DNA of 64,000 nt from Sinotaia quadrata (taxonomy: Eukaryota > Mollusca > Gastropoda > Architaenioglossa > Viviparidae): the NCBI GenBank assembly GCA_028829895.1, contig CM054179.1:69711891-69775890 (forward strand). Reading direction: 5' to 3'. Positions 23,354-33,862 of the stretch are shown here, one piece after another. The notes beneath the pieces were generated by a model. It saw only the letters and a program-made list of their open reading frames with translations, was not told the origin of the DNA and ran no database searches. The position numbers and the translations under genes are program-made. The stretch's first letter is position 1; the number at the start of each line of letters is the position of its first letter.

Positions 23354-23390
23354 ACTCATCAATAAAAAGACTGTACTAACAAAGGAAGTA
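23354..23390 (-). repeat. Inverted copy of the 39-bp unit closing the array
   Basis: The 37 bases from 23354 are an exact reverse complement of 22718-22754. They match the ACTTCCTTTG-type unit at the far, proximal end of the array rather than the adjacent ACTTACTTTG type. The array is therefore bracketed by a perfect 37-bp inverted repeat about 0.6 kb apart. Confidence 0.95.
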
Positions 23391-23580
23391 TTGAGTATAG
23401 ATGTGATTGGATATTGTATTGTTTGTGGAAAACAACATTTTCTTTTCTTTTAACTTTAGTTTTTTAAAAATATTAATTTATCATAATTTTATATGGAGCT
23501 TGAAAGAAAACGTGTTGAGAACTAATGAAAAAGATGAAAGTTTGTTTGACTTCCTGAACAATTGATGCGTGAAATTTTTA

Positions 23581-23585
23581 AAGGT
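23581..23585. repeat. Target-site duplication, left, of LTR-like copy A
   Basis: AAGGT immediately before the TGTGAC terminus at 23586; the same five bases follow the CACA terminus at 25290-25294. Confidence 0.75.
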
Positions 23586-25289
23586 TGTGACACGTGCACG
23601 CCACTTTGTTAATGAAAAGGATTATTATTAATTAATCTTTCATAATTAATTTCAAGTGATGACAATATTAATTTTATTTTATTAATTATCCTCTAGCAGA
23701 CACCACTCGTCTCTCAATTAGCGGAATATTTTGGCGTTGTAAACGTTTTCTCTATTCCACAACATCAACCAACCTTTACAGTCGCATAAAGTTTCCGTGA
23801 GTGGAAAAAATCTTACTAAAGGAGAAGAGAAATCCCTCTTTAATCTATTTTCAGCAAGCCCCCATCCAAACCACTTTCTTCTCCAGCATAAGATTATCAA
23901 TATCGATATGCATAAGAAGGTCAATAAATTTAACAATACATTTTTGAAATGAACAATCAAATATAAGTATAACAATTACAATGAAATAGCCAACTAAACA
24001 CAATATTCCATGAACCCATGTTTAGATAACTATTGTTTAAGTCTCTCTCTACATATATATAATAAAAATATAATTACAGTTCAACAATAGAGTCAATACA
24101 AATTGCAGATTAGTCCTGTCAGAGAATAGAAATTGAGTAATTTAGAGTTAAATGTGTAATTTATGTGACCTAGATTAAGTACTGCTTGACAGTCATTTAC
24201 TTGCTTTTGCAACAATGTCACAGTGTCAGCTCTCACAGTCTTTCATTTATTTTGCAATAATGCCACAATGTCAAAATGCTGCTCAGTACTGGAAACTTTG
24301 ACAAGCTGCTATATTCTCCAATGTCTCTCCCTGTGTCACTCATTGGTGTAAGACATGATTTTGGCTATTCCGTAACTTCACTGCACCAGAATTCTCCAGA
24401 ATGTACCAAGCATACTTGCTCTGATACATCAACAGTGCGTAGGTACTCCATTGCCGTATACACGCTCTGCAACACACTTTGCAAGTTTCCCGCACTTTCC
24501 CGGTCACTCAAGTCACGGCCAAAGAAGGGTAGCTAGGAACTTGAAGGTTGAATTGAGGCGCCACTTGAGACTCACAGCTCAAGTTTGAACTCACACTCAC
24601 AGGGCGAGACTAAAACCAACCTAAACGAAGGCACTTGATCACTGCAACATAGAGTTAAGGACTAAGCCTAAGTTTATCTTTAGGCACAGTATAACTCCAT
24701 TCTGACACTCCATTCTCAAACTTAAAATTCCTGCAACAATATTCATTATCCCCATGCATACACATGGTAAAATAAACACACTGTAGCAGTCAATGCCACA
24801 ACAGGGATGCAGCTTAGTTGAAACATTTGTAAAAATAAAAGTTAATTCATATAGTACATTTCTACATGAACACAAGTATAACACATAGTAAAATGCATGA
24901 AATGTTTCTAAGTCCATTCCCTCTCAATCAGCCAGTTAAACTCACCACTCAAGCTAACGCATGCCTTTAAGCCAGATTTTCTTCTTCTACTTCAAATTCA
25001 AAAGTGATTAGGGTGTAGAATTTTCTTGGCAAGTGAATTCTTTAGTCTCAGCCCATTGGCTAGTCTCGTTCTCATAAATGATTATCATTAGATAATAGGA
25101 AACTGCTCACTCAGTTTCCATTAGGTCAGTGAATCTAGAATATTCTTGCCTTAGGCTGTTTACTTCAAACTCAGACACTTTCAAAATAACACCATAAGGA
25201 TTGCCCAAAGTCGGGTCACTCTGACAAAATTAGCAGTTTACATAATAATTAAATATAAAAATAGTGAGTAGCAAATTTACTCTGTCACA
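23586..25289 (+). mobile_element. Solo-LTR-like element, copy A, 1.7 kb
   Basis: Starts TGTGAC and ends GTCACA, that is TG...CA ends with a 6-bp terminal inverted repeat, flanked on both sides by AAGGT. It aligns along its outer parts with copy B (27873-29517) in the same orientation. Shared blocks include ATTATTATTAAT near 23622, CAAGTGATGA, GTGGAAAA then AAAGGAGAAGA (about 23815-23825), AAGAAGGTCAATAAATTTA (23913), CCTGCAACAATATTCATTA (24731) and TAAAAATAGTGAGTAGCAAA near the 3' end. The middle (about 24100-24700) aligns poorly. No gag or pol reading frame is present, so it is read as a solo LTR; a non-autonomous DNA element with 5-bp duplications is the main alternative. Strand is arbitrary. 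Confidence 0.75.
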
Positions 25290-25294
25290 AAGGT
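25290..25294. repeat. Target-site duplication, right, of copy A
   Basis: AAGGT directly after the GTCACA terminus, matching 23581-23585. Confidence 0.75.
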
Positions 25295-26041
25295 AAACAA
25301 CATTTTATTATTCAATATTTTGACCTAAACAACTTGTTATAAGAGCGAGATTTTTTAGAAGCGTAATACAGTATATTCATGAAAATATGCAAATGTACTT
25401 AATTAGGTGTGTTTTTGCTCGTAATAAGAGTAGCAGCCATCTATCCGTACAATTAAAAATCTCTAAAGAATCATTCATTTTTAACGAGAAAACATACTGG
25501 TTTTGTATTTTTATTTATGTTCTTTCTGTTTTGAATGTTTTCATTATTATAAAGGAATTTATGCTTTTAGTTCATATTATGACCATAAATGTAATGCCAT
25601 ATATTAGTAAAAAGAAAACTAGAGGTTAGCACTTTCTAAGGTCGTAGGATTCCTTCAATCCCGCAGAATGTTTTGTTGGGGTCAAATAAATTTAATTGAG
25701 AAAATAAATTTATGCTTAATTGAGTTTGGGTCTATTTGTAAACTGCGTGTTCATCATATATTAAAAGATCAATATAATATTTGAGATAAACTTTTTCCCA
25801 TCAAACATTTGAGCGAATATAATACTGAAGTAATTCGAGAGAGAAGAAAATATCAAGACTGATTTTTAAAAAAAATGAATAAGCTGAAAAGTTGATTAAA
25901 GTACCTTGATAAGCCATTGACAAAAAATAAACTTGCCTTTTTCTTTAGCAATCGGCTACATTGAAAAGACAAAAGGGTGGATGTCAAAGTGAGAAGAAGA
26001 AAAGTTCAACGCTTTGACTGACTTGACTTAACAAACGTCTT
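25295..26041. other. AT-rich spacer between the two LTR-like copies
   Basis: The open frame 25387-25629 (plus, 80 codons) is unrecognised. No gag/pol remnant is visible, which argues against copies A and B being two ends of one element. Confidence 0.55.
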
Positions 26042-26252
26042 TATATACAAGTGGAAGTAACTTTGACTGGCTATTTATTAAGAATCACCTGTGTATACAA
26101 ATGGAGGTAACTTTGGCTTGACTTAAGAAATACCTGCATATACAAGTGGAGGTAACTTGGTAACTTTATTTGGTTTGAATTAAGAAAAATTGTATATACA
26201 AGTGAAGGCAACTTTGACTGGCTTGACTTGTGTATACAAGCGGAGGTAACTT
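26042..26252. repeat. About 50-bp diverged tandem repeat, 4-5 copies
   Basis: TATACAAGTGGAGGTAACTT recurs at about 26045, 26093, 26140, 26196 and 26233 with variable linkers. Confidence 0.88.
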
Positions 26253-26403
26253 GGCGTGTTTACAACAAAAGACTGAGTATATATTGGAATATACATAAAA
26301 AACATTTTGATTTGAAACAGACTAATTACTTCGTAGGGCAAATGATGGTACGCATTCATCCGCACACTCAAACAGATCGACATGAAGGTAAAGACAAACA
26401 AAT

Positions 26404-26541
26404 GACAGATCGACATGTAGAAAAAGACAAACAAATGACAGATAAAAACAAACAAATGACAGATCGACATGTAGAAAAAGACAAACAAATGACAGATAAA
26501 AACAAACAAATGACAGATCGACATGCAGAAAAAGACAAATA
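26404..26541. repeat. 54-bp tandem repeat, 2.6 copies
   Basis: GACAGATCGACATGTAGAAA recurs at 26404 and 26458, and GACAAACAAATGACAGATAA also repeats inside the unit. Since 54 is 18 codons, open frames pass through both strands. Confidence 0.93.
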
Positions 26542-26584
26542 AATAGATGGATATCACAGCAAGAAACAGAGAAGCATATAAAGG

Positions 26585-26587
<3 letters not shown>

Positions 26588-26626
<39 letters not shown>

Positions 26627-26630
26627 GACA
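26588..26630. repeat. (GA)n microsatellite
   Basis: About 43 bp of GA with one GGGA interruption. Confidence 0.95.
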
Positions 26631-26794
26631 ACAAAAAGACAAAACACAAAGACTACAGGATAGAGAGACAGACATAACATAAGCATAGAGACCGACAGAC
26701 AGGCATGCCGACAAACATATCTAGTTAAAAGTGCAGAATTTAGGTGGGGAGTGTTGTGACTATGAATTACCGTGTTCTCGCTGCCAATACAAGT

Positions 26795-26912
26795 AAATGA
26801 CAATCAGAGCTAAAAAGTAAATCAGAGTTAATAAGCTGAAATCAAAGTTAACGAGTAGAAATCAAAGCTAACAAGTTGAAGTTAGAGCTAATAAATTGAA
26901 GTCAGAACTTAC
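26795..26912. repeat. About 25-bp tandem repeat, 5 copies
   Basis: TAAGCTGAAATCAAAGTTAA-like units repeat five times with moderate divergence. Confidence 0.85.
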
Positions 26913-27260
26913 AGTTTACCACTCTATCTCTTTATTTCTCTCGCTCTATATCTCTCTCTTTCCTTTTCCCATCGTTTATTTACCTCCATTTCTCCCTTTA
27001 TCACCCGAAGTGATTTGCATGTAAATTCCATTTTAAAGCAGACCTTTTCATTTTACTTTTCAAGCGTTCAAAATGGAAAATAACGCCAGTCCCTCGGTGT
27101 TTCCATTTTTACCTTTAACGCTTAATTTATATATTGATTTTGCTTATAAGTGTGGTGCGGCTGAAGCGCTTCACCGTCATGATAAAGCGTTTTGCAGACA
27201 AACCTCCACGCATCTTTCATTGCTTGTGTGATCACGTGACCACTTTACACTCTCTCTCTC

Positions 27261-27420
27261 AACGACCGTAACCTTGTAAAGCAGGCTATATGCTTGCACA
27301 CACATGTACTGAAGACTGTGCTCCCTAAACGACCGTAACCTTGTAAAGCAGGCTATATGCTTGCACACACGTGTACTGAAGACTGTGCTCCCTAAACGAC
27401 CGTGACCTTGTGAATGAACA
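27261..27420. repeat. 66-bp tandem repeat, 2.4 copies
   Basis: AACGACCGTAACCTTGTAAA then GCAGGCTATATGCTTGCACA recurs about 66 bp apart, with a partial third copy (CGACCGTGACCTTGTGAATG). Confidence 0.95.
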
Positions 27421-27764
27421 TGTGTGCACGCTCGTATATTAATGACAGTATATGCACAGATTTTTTTTGTGATGCACGATGCCGTGTGTATAACAGCCTT
27501 CATTGACCGAATGAATCTGTGTACACTGTATATGATTTCCATGATAAAGCACTTGCCTTTGTTCAGCTGTTTTGAAAACGAAAACTAAAAAAAAAATTCC
27601 TAGAAAGGGAATATATCTTGGAACGTTGCGGCAACAACTGGAGTAACAAGATAGTCGGTAGTTGATAGTCTGTTTCAAGAAAGGTGTTGATTTAAACAAG
27701 AAATATTAAAATGTAATGATTCGATAATTAATTGACTTGAATCATGAATCTTGGTCAAAGCAAT

Positions 27765-27872
27765 AGATGACTCAAGAAGATGAGCTATAAGCATGATATA
27801 ACTGTTCATCCTGTCTTGTTAAATCGATTGAAGATGACTTAGAAAGATGAGCTATAAGCTGATATTACTATG
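27765..27872. repeat. About 67-bp tandem repeat interrupted by LTR-like copy B
   Basis: AAGATGAGCTATAAGC occurs at about 27777 and 27845, and TTGTTAAATCGATTGAAGATG lies between. The continuation of the second unit (CTTGTTAAATATGATTGAAG then GTGATTAAGAGATC) is found at 29529-29566, on the far side of copy B. The element therefore landed inside a pre-existing tandem unit. Confidence 0.8.
27868..27872. repeat. Target-site duplication, left, of copy B
   Basis: CTATG directly before the TGTGATGC terminus; the right side has CTATA at 29518-29522, four of five identical. Confidence 0.6.
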
Positions 27873-29517
27873 TGTGATGCAACGCCGCCCTAGTTATCGG
27901 TTATGATTATTATTTAATCATCCATAACTAATTACAAGTGATGAGAATCTTAATTAATAATTCTCCCGAGGACACCACTCCCCGTTCTCACTTGGCGGAT
28001 ATGCGGGCGCTATAAATATGTTCTCTCTTCCACAACATTAAAGACAAACATGTACCGTCACACAATATTTCTGTAGGTGGAAAACGTCTTACCAAAGGAG
28101 AAGATAAATCCATTTTTTAATCTGTATTTAGCGAGCCCACCCCCTCCCCATACACCCAGTATCTCTCCAACACAGTTATGTATATGTGTAAGAAGGTCAA
28201 TAAATTTATTAAATCAACAATCAAATATACAACATATGAATATAATCAGAGTGTTGGAATTTACATCACTTCACAACAATGTTCAATTAATGTTAGACAA
28301 TCGTTCAGTTTATTCTAGCATCGACATTAGCAGTCAATTTAACTTATATGTATATATTTAAGTTCGGGAATATGACACATCACAGAATTGAGAGTGAAGT
28401 TTTGGATAAATAATTAATGTCAATGCACATAACCTTTTTAATGATGGCGGCTGTCGCTGGCATATGTTCACAGTCACGAGGTTTGCAACAAGTCACTGAC
28501 TCTCTTATTTAGATGACTGTCCAATGTAGGCACCTTACACAACTGTTCTAGAATTTTGATGCACTCTCACAGCAAACGTGGAGAATCATCCAGATTTGCG
28601 CAGATTCTAGAACACTTCGCGTGATGCACTATCTAAAGTAGATCACACGGAGCGTTCATGAATCTTCATGAGCATTTACTCAACACAGGAATGATGAATA
28701 TAATCTTTGTGAATTCTCGAGACCAATCTAAAGATTCCATTTTCGCCGTATTGGCACTCAAACAGAACTCACAGGAATCAACTTATAGCAAAACGTTTAC
28801 TAAGTTCGACGATAACGCTGGATTCACACCAACATATTCAGATGGAGTACAGTAGTCACTGTAGCCTGAAGCGAAAAGACGTACTTTCTCTGCAAAAGTC
28901 AAATTAAAGCAGTATTAAATTTCAGGCATATTTCATCTCTAAAACCCCTTTCTCTCTTACATACATTCTCAACTTACAAATCCTGCAACAATTTCATTAG
29001 CCCCAAACAAACACTGCAAACGAAACATAACATTGATGACAATTCACAAGTATAATGTACAAAGTAAACACATTAGTGAATATAGAAATAATGGTTCAAT
29101 TACATAAAGCATTCTCCATTTCAATAGCAAACAAATGTACGAAATATTTTAAAGTCAATTCTTCCTGTAACAGTCTACTTACCGTACGTTAACGATCGCC
29201 TTTATGACCGGACTCGAGTTTCGTCAAAATCAAAGTGATTAGTATATAGACTTTCTTCAACAAAGTAATTTTATCCCCATTTCATGAATTTGTTATGAAC
29301 AAGAGTGAGACTATTAGTCAGAAAAACTACTCATCCAGTTGGAACTTGTTTGGATTGCGTCACCAATTTCTACATATTCTCCAGCTGTGTTGTTTACTCA
29401 AACTTCGAAAAAAAATATGATCACAGGAAGTGCCCAAGGCCGGGTCATGTTAACATTGGCAACAAATATATAATTCTAAGTTTAAAAATAGCGAGTGGTA
29501 AATTTACTCCCGCCACA
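27873..29517 (+). mobile_element. Solo-LTR-like element, copy B, 1.65 kb
   Basis: Starts TGTGATGC and ends CGCCACA, with the same boundaries as copy A and a diverged 5-bp duplication CTATG/CTATA. The interrupted tandem repeat on either side confirms the ends independently. The 3' 400 bp are also represented by fragments D1 and D2 near 10 kb and the middle by fragment C near 45.3 kb, so this is a family of at least five copies in the window. Short frames inside it (for example 29305-29523, carrying THPVGTCLDCV, which recurs in D2) reflect shared DNA ancestry. I see no retroviral-type protein motif. Confidence 0.78.
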
Positions 29518-29522
29518 CTATA
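29518..29522. repeat. Target-site duplication, right, of copy B
   Basis: CTATA immediately after the CCACA terminus. Confidence 0.6.
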
Positions 29523-29569
29523 ATCCTGCTTGTTAAATATGATTGAAGGTGATTAAGAGATCATGGAGA

Positions 29570-31160
29570 CATAAACGTTGTCTGTCTGCACTCGCGAAGG
29601 TACTGAGAATATATTTATAATTCACATTTATGAACACGCACGCATTTACACACACAAACACACATTAACACGTGCACACAAATATCTGAATTAATTAGTT
29701 AGCAACACTAATACTGACTTGCTTCTAATGGCTGAAGTTTACTTCTAGAAATACACGAACGTAGACACAGCACAAATGTTCAAATAACGAGATATAAAGT
29801 CATAACAAGTATCAAAATCATCATCATTATCTAAAGCACAGATGAATTGTAAAATTCATATATATATATATCAGGCAGTCACACATTAAGACGCACATAT
29901 AAATGCTTGAACTAACGAGTCAATAACAAGTGTCTAGGGAGAAACACTGTATACCTACACATAATAAATGAACTACACAAACACTCACACACACATATAA
30001 CTTTTGTATATACACGCACGCACAAACACACATGTATGAAGTGACATAATGATAACCTGAAATATTATCATCATTCGCATGCACTCTAAAACGAACTTTT
30101 CACACACACACACGTGACTGTAAAGTGGAGATGCATTTAAAAAGTGTTGCGGGATTCATAGCTAAGCTGTATTGTCTCTCCTCTGTTGTCAGCAACCCTT
30201 TACACAGCTTTGCCTGTATGCGTGTACTTGCGTGTATTAGTACAGTAATATTGATTCTTTTGTTGCATTATTTTTTAGCGCCATGACCGTGGTCTGTTTA
30301 TAATGGTGAGTTACTGTGCTATCACTGAAATGGGATTATACTTAAGCCCAGAACTAATCTTTGCTGGCCATCGCGAGGCTTGGCCCAGGCTCCGACCACT
30401 AGACATTAACTTGTGTTAACCACCAGCCAGACACATCAAGATAGTCATCGATTTTGGATGGAGTTACAGAACTGAGTATTTCAAAATGGTTTATAAAATA
30501 ATCAATCTACTGAACTGATAACAGGGAGTATCTATGACGTAAACGAAGTCCAGAATTTCATTTCATTCTCAATAAATACAAAACAAAACTGTTTTTCAAT
30601 TAAATCCAGGACTATATTTACTCACCTTAGTATAGTTGATAATCAGGAACAGCTTTGTTTACTTTGGTTCACAACTAGAATATACTGACTTATCCTCATT
30701 CATAATCAAAGTATTCTCTTTTATATATATAAATACGCTTGCTTACACTGGTTTTTTGTTAAATCAGGAACATGCCTGTTTGTTCATCAAATAGAATGTT
30801 TGTTTATCTTGTTTCATAATGAATTAAAAATTACTTTGTTGTATCCCTGAATATGTTTACTTTAAATCAGAAATATATTTATTTAGTGTGTCCCATTCAC
30901 AGGAAAAGATAAACCTACCTTTAATTAATAAACCTTATAAAAAAAATTTTTGTTGAAATAAAAAATCAGGATAAGAATTGAAAATAATGTTATTTAATTT
31001 ATAGAACTAATAATACATAGATTAAAAATTAAAGCAAAAGTATTTTGTGTTACATTTGCAATAAGAATAATGCATAGTAATCCATTAATGCTTATCGTTT
31101 TGGGTATATGTGTGGGTCTGCATTTATTTATCTGTGTGAATGTGTATATCTCTGAGAATC
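29570..31160. other. Spacer with CA-rich patches and diverged repeats
   Basis: CA-rich patches at about 29635-29675, 29980-30030 and 30105. A GC-balanced block at 30270-30460 is described among the findings. At 30560-30910 words such as AAATCAGGAACA and TTTGTTTAC recur irregularly (an old, diverged array). No gene seen. Confidence 0.5.
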
Positions 31161-31167
31161 TGTGTAC

Positions 31168-31199
31168 ATGTGTGTTTGTGTGTGTGTGTGTGTGTGTGA
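31168..31199. repeat. (GT)n microsatellite
   Basis: About 30 bp of GT with one TTTG interruption. Confidence 0.93.
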
Positions 31200-31321
31200 G
31201 TATTATTATTTTAAGTCTTAGATCATTATTTAATTTCCTCCAGTCATAGTGTTATGTCTTCAAATTCTCATCAGTCAAGGGCCTTTGAAAAGCTCCATGG
31301 TTGATTTGTACCGATTTCGTA

Positions 31322-31639
31322 TCAGTTCCCGTATAGCTCTGACAAAGCAAACATCCCCAGTCTCTTGCCCATAAACACAACAGCAGCCGCTCCAAACTGA
31401 AGCCAGTCAGACCACTCAACTACGACATAAGGTAATTGCCATTCTAAGATAACAAGCAGGCCAACGTTGATGTGACTTTGTTCCTTGTTTAGGAATTTTA
31501 CTTTTGTCAGAATTCCAAACTTCCCCTGGAATGGATTTGGTTTGATTGCACTTTCCTGAACAAATAGAATATTTGTCTTCTCTAATGCTTTTTGAATTAA
31601 ATGAAAATTTATTTGTTTTTTATTTACATTTAAAAACAT
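31322..31639 (-). CDS. Unrecognised open frame, 105 codons; probably not a gene
   Basis: The longest minus-strand frame in a unique stretch. It is not built on a tandem unit. It has a lysine-rich N-terminal half and a hydrophobic, tryptophan-containing middle. I recognise no family, and there is no promoter or splice context that supports it. It may be a decayed piece of an unidentified mobile element or chance. Confidence 0.15.
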   Translation of the reverse strand: MFLNVNKKQINFHLIQKALEKTNILFVQESAIKPNPFQGKFGILTKVKFLNKEQSHINVGLLVILEWQLPYVVVEWSDWLQFGAAAVVFMGKRLGMFALSELYGN

Positions 31640-31839
31640 AACAAAGAGAAAGCAGTCATCAAGAAGGCCAAATGAGGGCAGTACATTTTCTTCATTTCCT
31701 ATGAACTACACTGAAATCTCATAACATTTTCTGGTTTACAGGAAGGAAAATATATTGCAAATCCTCAGTGTCTTCCAGTGCTAGCAATCAAGACAAAGAC
31801 TAAAGACTGAGTGCAATATTTCATGTTTTCAAGCAAGTT

Positions 31840-32500
31840 GAAAGAGTGCAAAGTTTTCCGTCTTCAAACCAGTAGAGAGTTTGCAATGTTTTCCATATTC
31901 AAACCAGTAGAGAGTTTGCAATGTTTTCCATTTTCTAACCAGTAGAGAGAGTTCAATGTTTTCGTCTTCAAGCAAGTACACAGAGCGCAATGTTTTCCAG
32001 CTTAACGCCTGTAGAGAGTGCAATGCTTTCCATATTAAAGACAGTAAAGAGAGTGCAATGTTTACCATCTTAAAGACAATAGCGAGAGTGCAATGCATTC
32101 TTCTTCAAGCCAGTAAAGTGCAAAGTGTTATGTTTTCAAGCAAGTAGAGAAAGTGCAAAGTTTTCTTCTTCAAGCCAGTAGAGAGAGTGCAAAGTTTTCC
32201 TTCTCTAGTCAGTAGAGAGAGTTCAATTTTTTCCATCTTTAAACCAGTAGAGTGGAATGTTTTCCATCTTCAGGTCAGTAGACTGCAACGTTTTCTTCTT
32301 CAAGAAAGTGGAGAGAGTGCAATGTTTTCGACCTTAAACCTGAAGACCATGCAATGTTTCCCATCTTCAAGACAGTAGAGAGAGAGTTCAGTTTTTTCAT
32401 CTTTAAACTGGTAGAGAAAGTGGAAAGTTTTCCATCTTCAAGACAGTAGAGAAAATGCAGTATTCAAACCAGTAGTAGAGATATTGCAATTTCTTCTTCA
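31840..32500. repeat. About 34-bp diverged minisatellite, about 18 copies
   Basis: Units combine GTGCAATGTTTTCCATCTTC with AAACCAGTAGAGAGA. Spacing varies 25-50 bp through indels. It runs directly into a GA tract, whose AGAGAG matches the GTAGAGAGAG part of the unit. Confidence 0.9.
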
Positions 32501-32502
32501 AG

Positions 32503-32503
<1 letters not shown>

Positions 32504-32582
<79 letters not shown>

Positions 32583-32635
32583 GAGAGCGAAAGTAGAGAG
32601 AGGGGGAGAGACGGAGAGAGAGAGAGGAAGGAGGA
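32504..32635. repeat. (GA)n microsatellite growing from the preceding array
   Basis: About 75 bp of pure GA followed by interrupted GA to about 32635. Confidence 0.97.
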
Positions 32636-32854
32636 GAGAACACTGATCCACAGAAATCGATTTTAAAGAGTCACTCATCGCAGGCAATAAATACAGTTTG
32701 TATAAAATTGATAAACACAAACACCATCTGATCGTTACTATTTTCTGCAATATAATTTGAATATGAATAACTATCCTCTAACTCCTTTACATACATACAC
32801 AGAGACAGCCTCACAAACATATGCTTATAAATAGGCACACACATTTTTACAACG

Positions 32855-33045
32855 TTTTACAGCGAGACAACTGGCTAACTTTGAGTGTCTCACAGCGAGA
32901 CAACAGGCTAACTTTGATAGCGTTTTATAGCGAGACAACTGGCTAACTTTGAGTGTCTCACAGCGAGACAACTGGCTAACTTTGATACATCCTACGGCGA
33001 GACAACTGGCTATCTTTGATATATCATACGGTGAGACAACTAACT
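32855..33045. repeat. 33-bp diverged minisatellite, 6 copies
   Basis: Units contain AGCGAGACAACTGGCTAACT with alternating linkers (GAGTGTCTCACAG or GATAGCGTTTTATAG). Confidence 0.92.
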
Positions 33046-33057
33046 ACAGATACTATT

Positions 33058-33076
33058 AAAGATAGCCAGTTGTCTC
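33058..33076 (-). repeat. Inverted copy of the 33-bp unit core closing the array
   Basis: AAAGATAGCCAGTTGTCTC is the exact reverse complement of 32999-33017 in the penultimate direct unit, with a loop of about 40 bp. It would form a 19-bp hairpin. Confidence 0.95.
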
Positions 33077-33174
33077 TACAACACTATGAAAGTTACCTAT
33101 ACTGTGACATGTACTGCTAGATGTATTCCTGTGAAATGCAAGGAAGAAGAACTATTTTGGTATTGTCGTGGCAT

Positions 33175-33560
33175 AAACATAGACATTAGACAAACAATTA
33201 AACATAGAATATTAGACAAACAATTAAACATAGACATTAGACAAGCAATTAAACATAGACATTAGACAAACAATTAAACATAGACATTAGACAAACAATT
33301 AAACAGAGACATTAGACAAACAATTAAACATAGACATTAGACAAACAATTAAACATAGAATATTAGACAAACAATTAAACATAGACATTAGACAAGCAAT
33401 TAAACATAGACATTAGACAAACAATTAAACATAGACATTAGACAAACAATTAAACATAGACATTAGACAAGCAATTAAACATAGACATTAGACAAGCAAT
33501 TAAACATAGACATTAGACAAACAATTAAACATAGACATTAGACAAACAATTAGACAAAAC
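33175..33560. repeat. 25-bp minisatellite, about 15 copies
   Basis: ATTAGACAAACAATTAAACA then TAGAC. Two identical higher-order blocks are visible: an ATAGAATATTAGAC variant at about 33205 recurs at 33357, and ACAAGCAATT variants follow each. Confidence 0.96.
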
Positions 33561-33705
33561 AATCATTATAATATTCCACGACCAAACAAGAATGCCGGTA
33601 AGAAGACTGACAGTCACGTGCACACTGTAACAGACTGAAGAACTGCAGGAATCCATTTAACACATTCCGTCTGCATTTAGTCAACAATTTAAAATGCATT
33701 TCTTT

Positions 33706-33862
33706 CGTACCAATCACTCATTCATTTCTGATTGTAAGACGTGATACCCAATCACTCGTTCATTTCTGATTGTAAGACGTGATACCCAATCACTCGTTCA
33801 TTTCTGATTGTAAGACGTGATACCCAATCACTCGTTCATTTCTGATTGTAAGACGTGATACA
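33706..33862. repeat. 38-bp minisatellite, 4 copies
   Basis: TTCATTTCTGATTGTAAGAC recurs every 38 bp (33721, 33759 and on), with GTGATACCCAATCACTCG between. Confidence 0.97.

Noticed and set aside
25387..25629. 80-codon frame between the two LTR-like copies as a gag remnant
   Set aside because: No zinc knuckle or other gag-like motif; composition is that of AT-rich random sequence.
23586..29517. One complete LTR retrotransposon with LTRs at 23.6 and 27.9 kb
   Set aside because: Each copy has its own, different target duplication, the 2.6 kb between them has no gag-pol trace, and the copies are heavily diverged.
31322..31639. LINE endonuclease fragment
   Set aside because: I looked for an apurinic-type endonuclease pattern in the 105-codon frame but could not place any catalytic motif.
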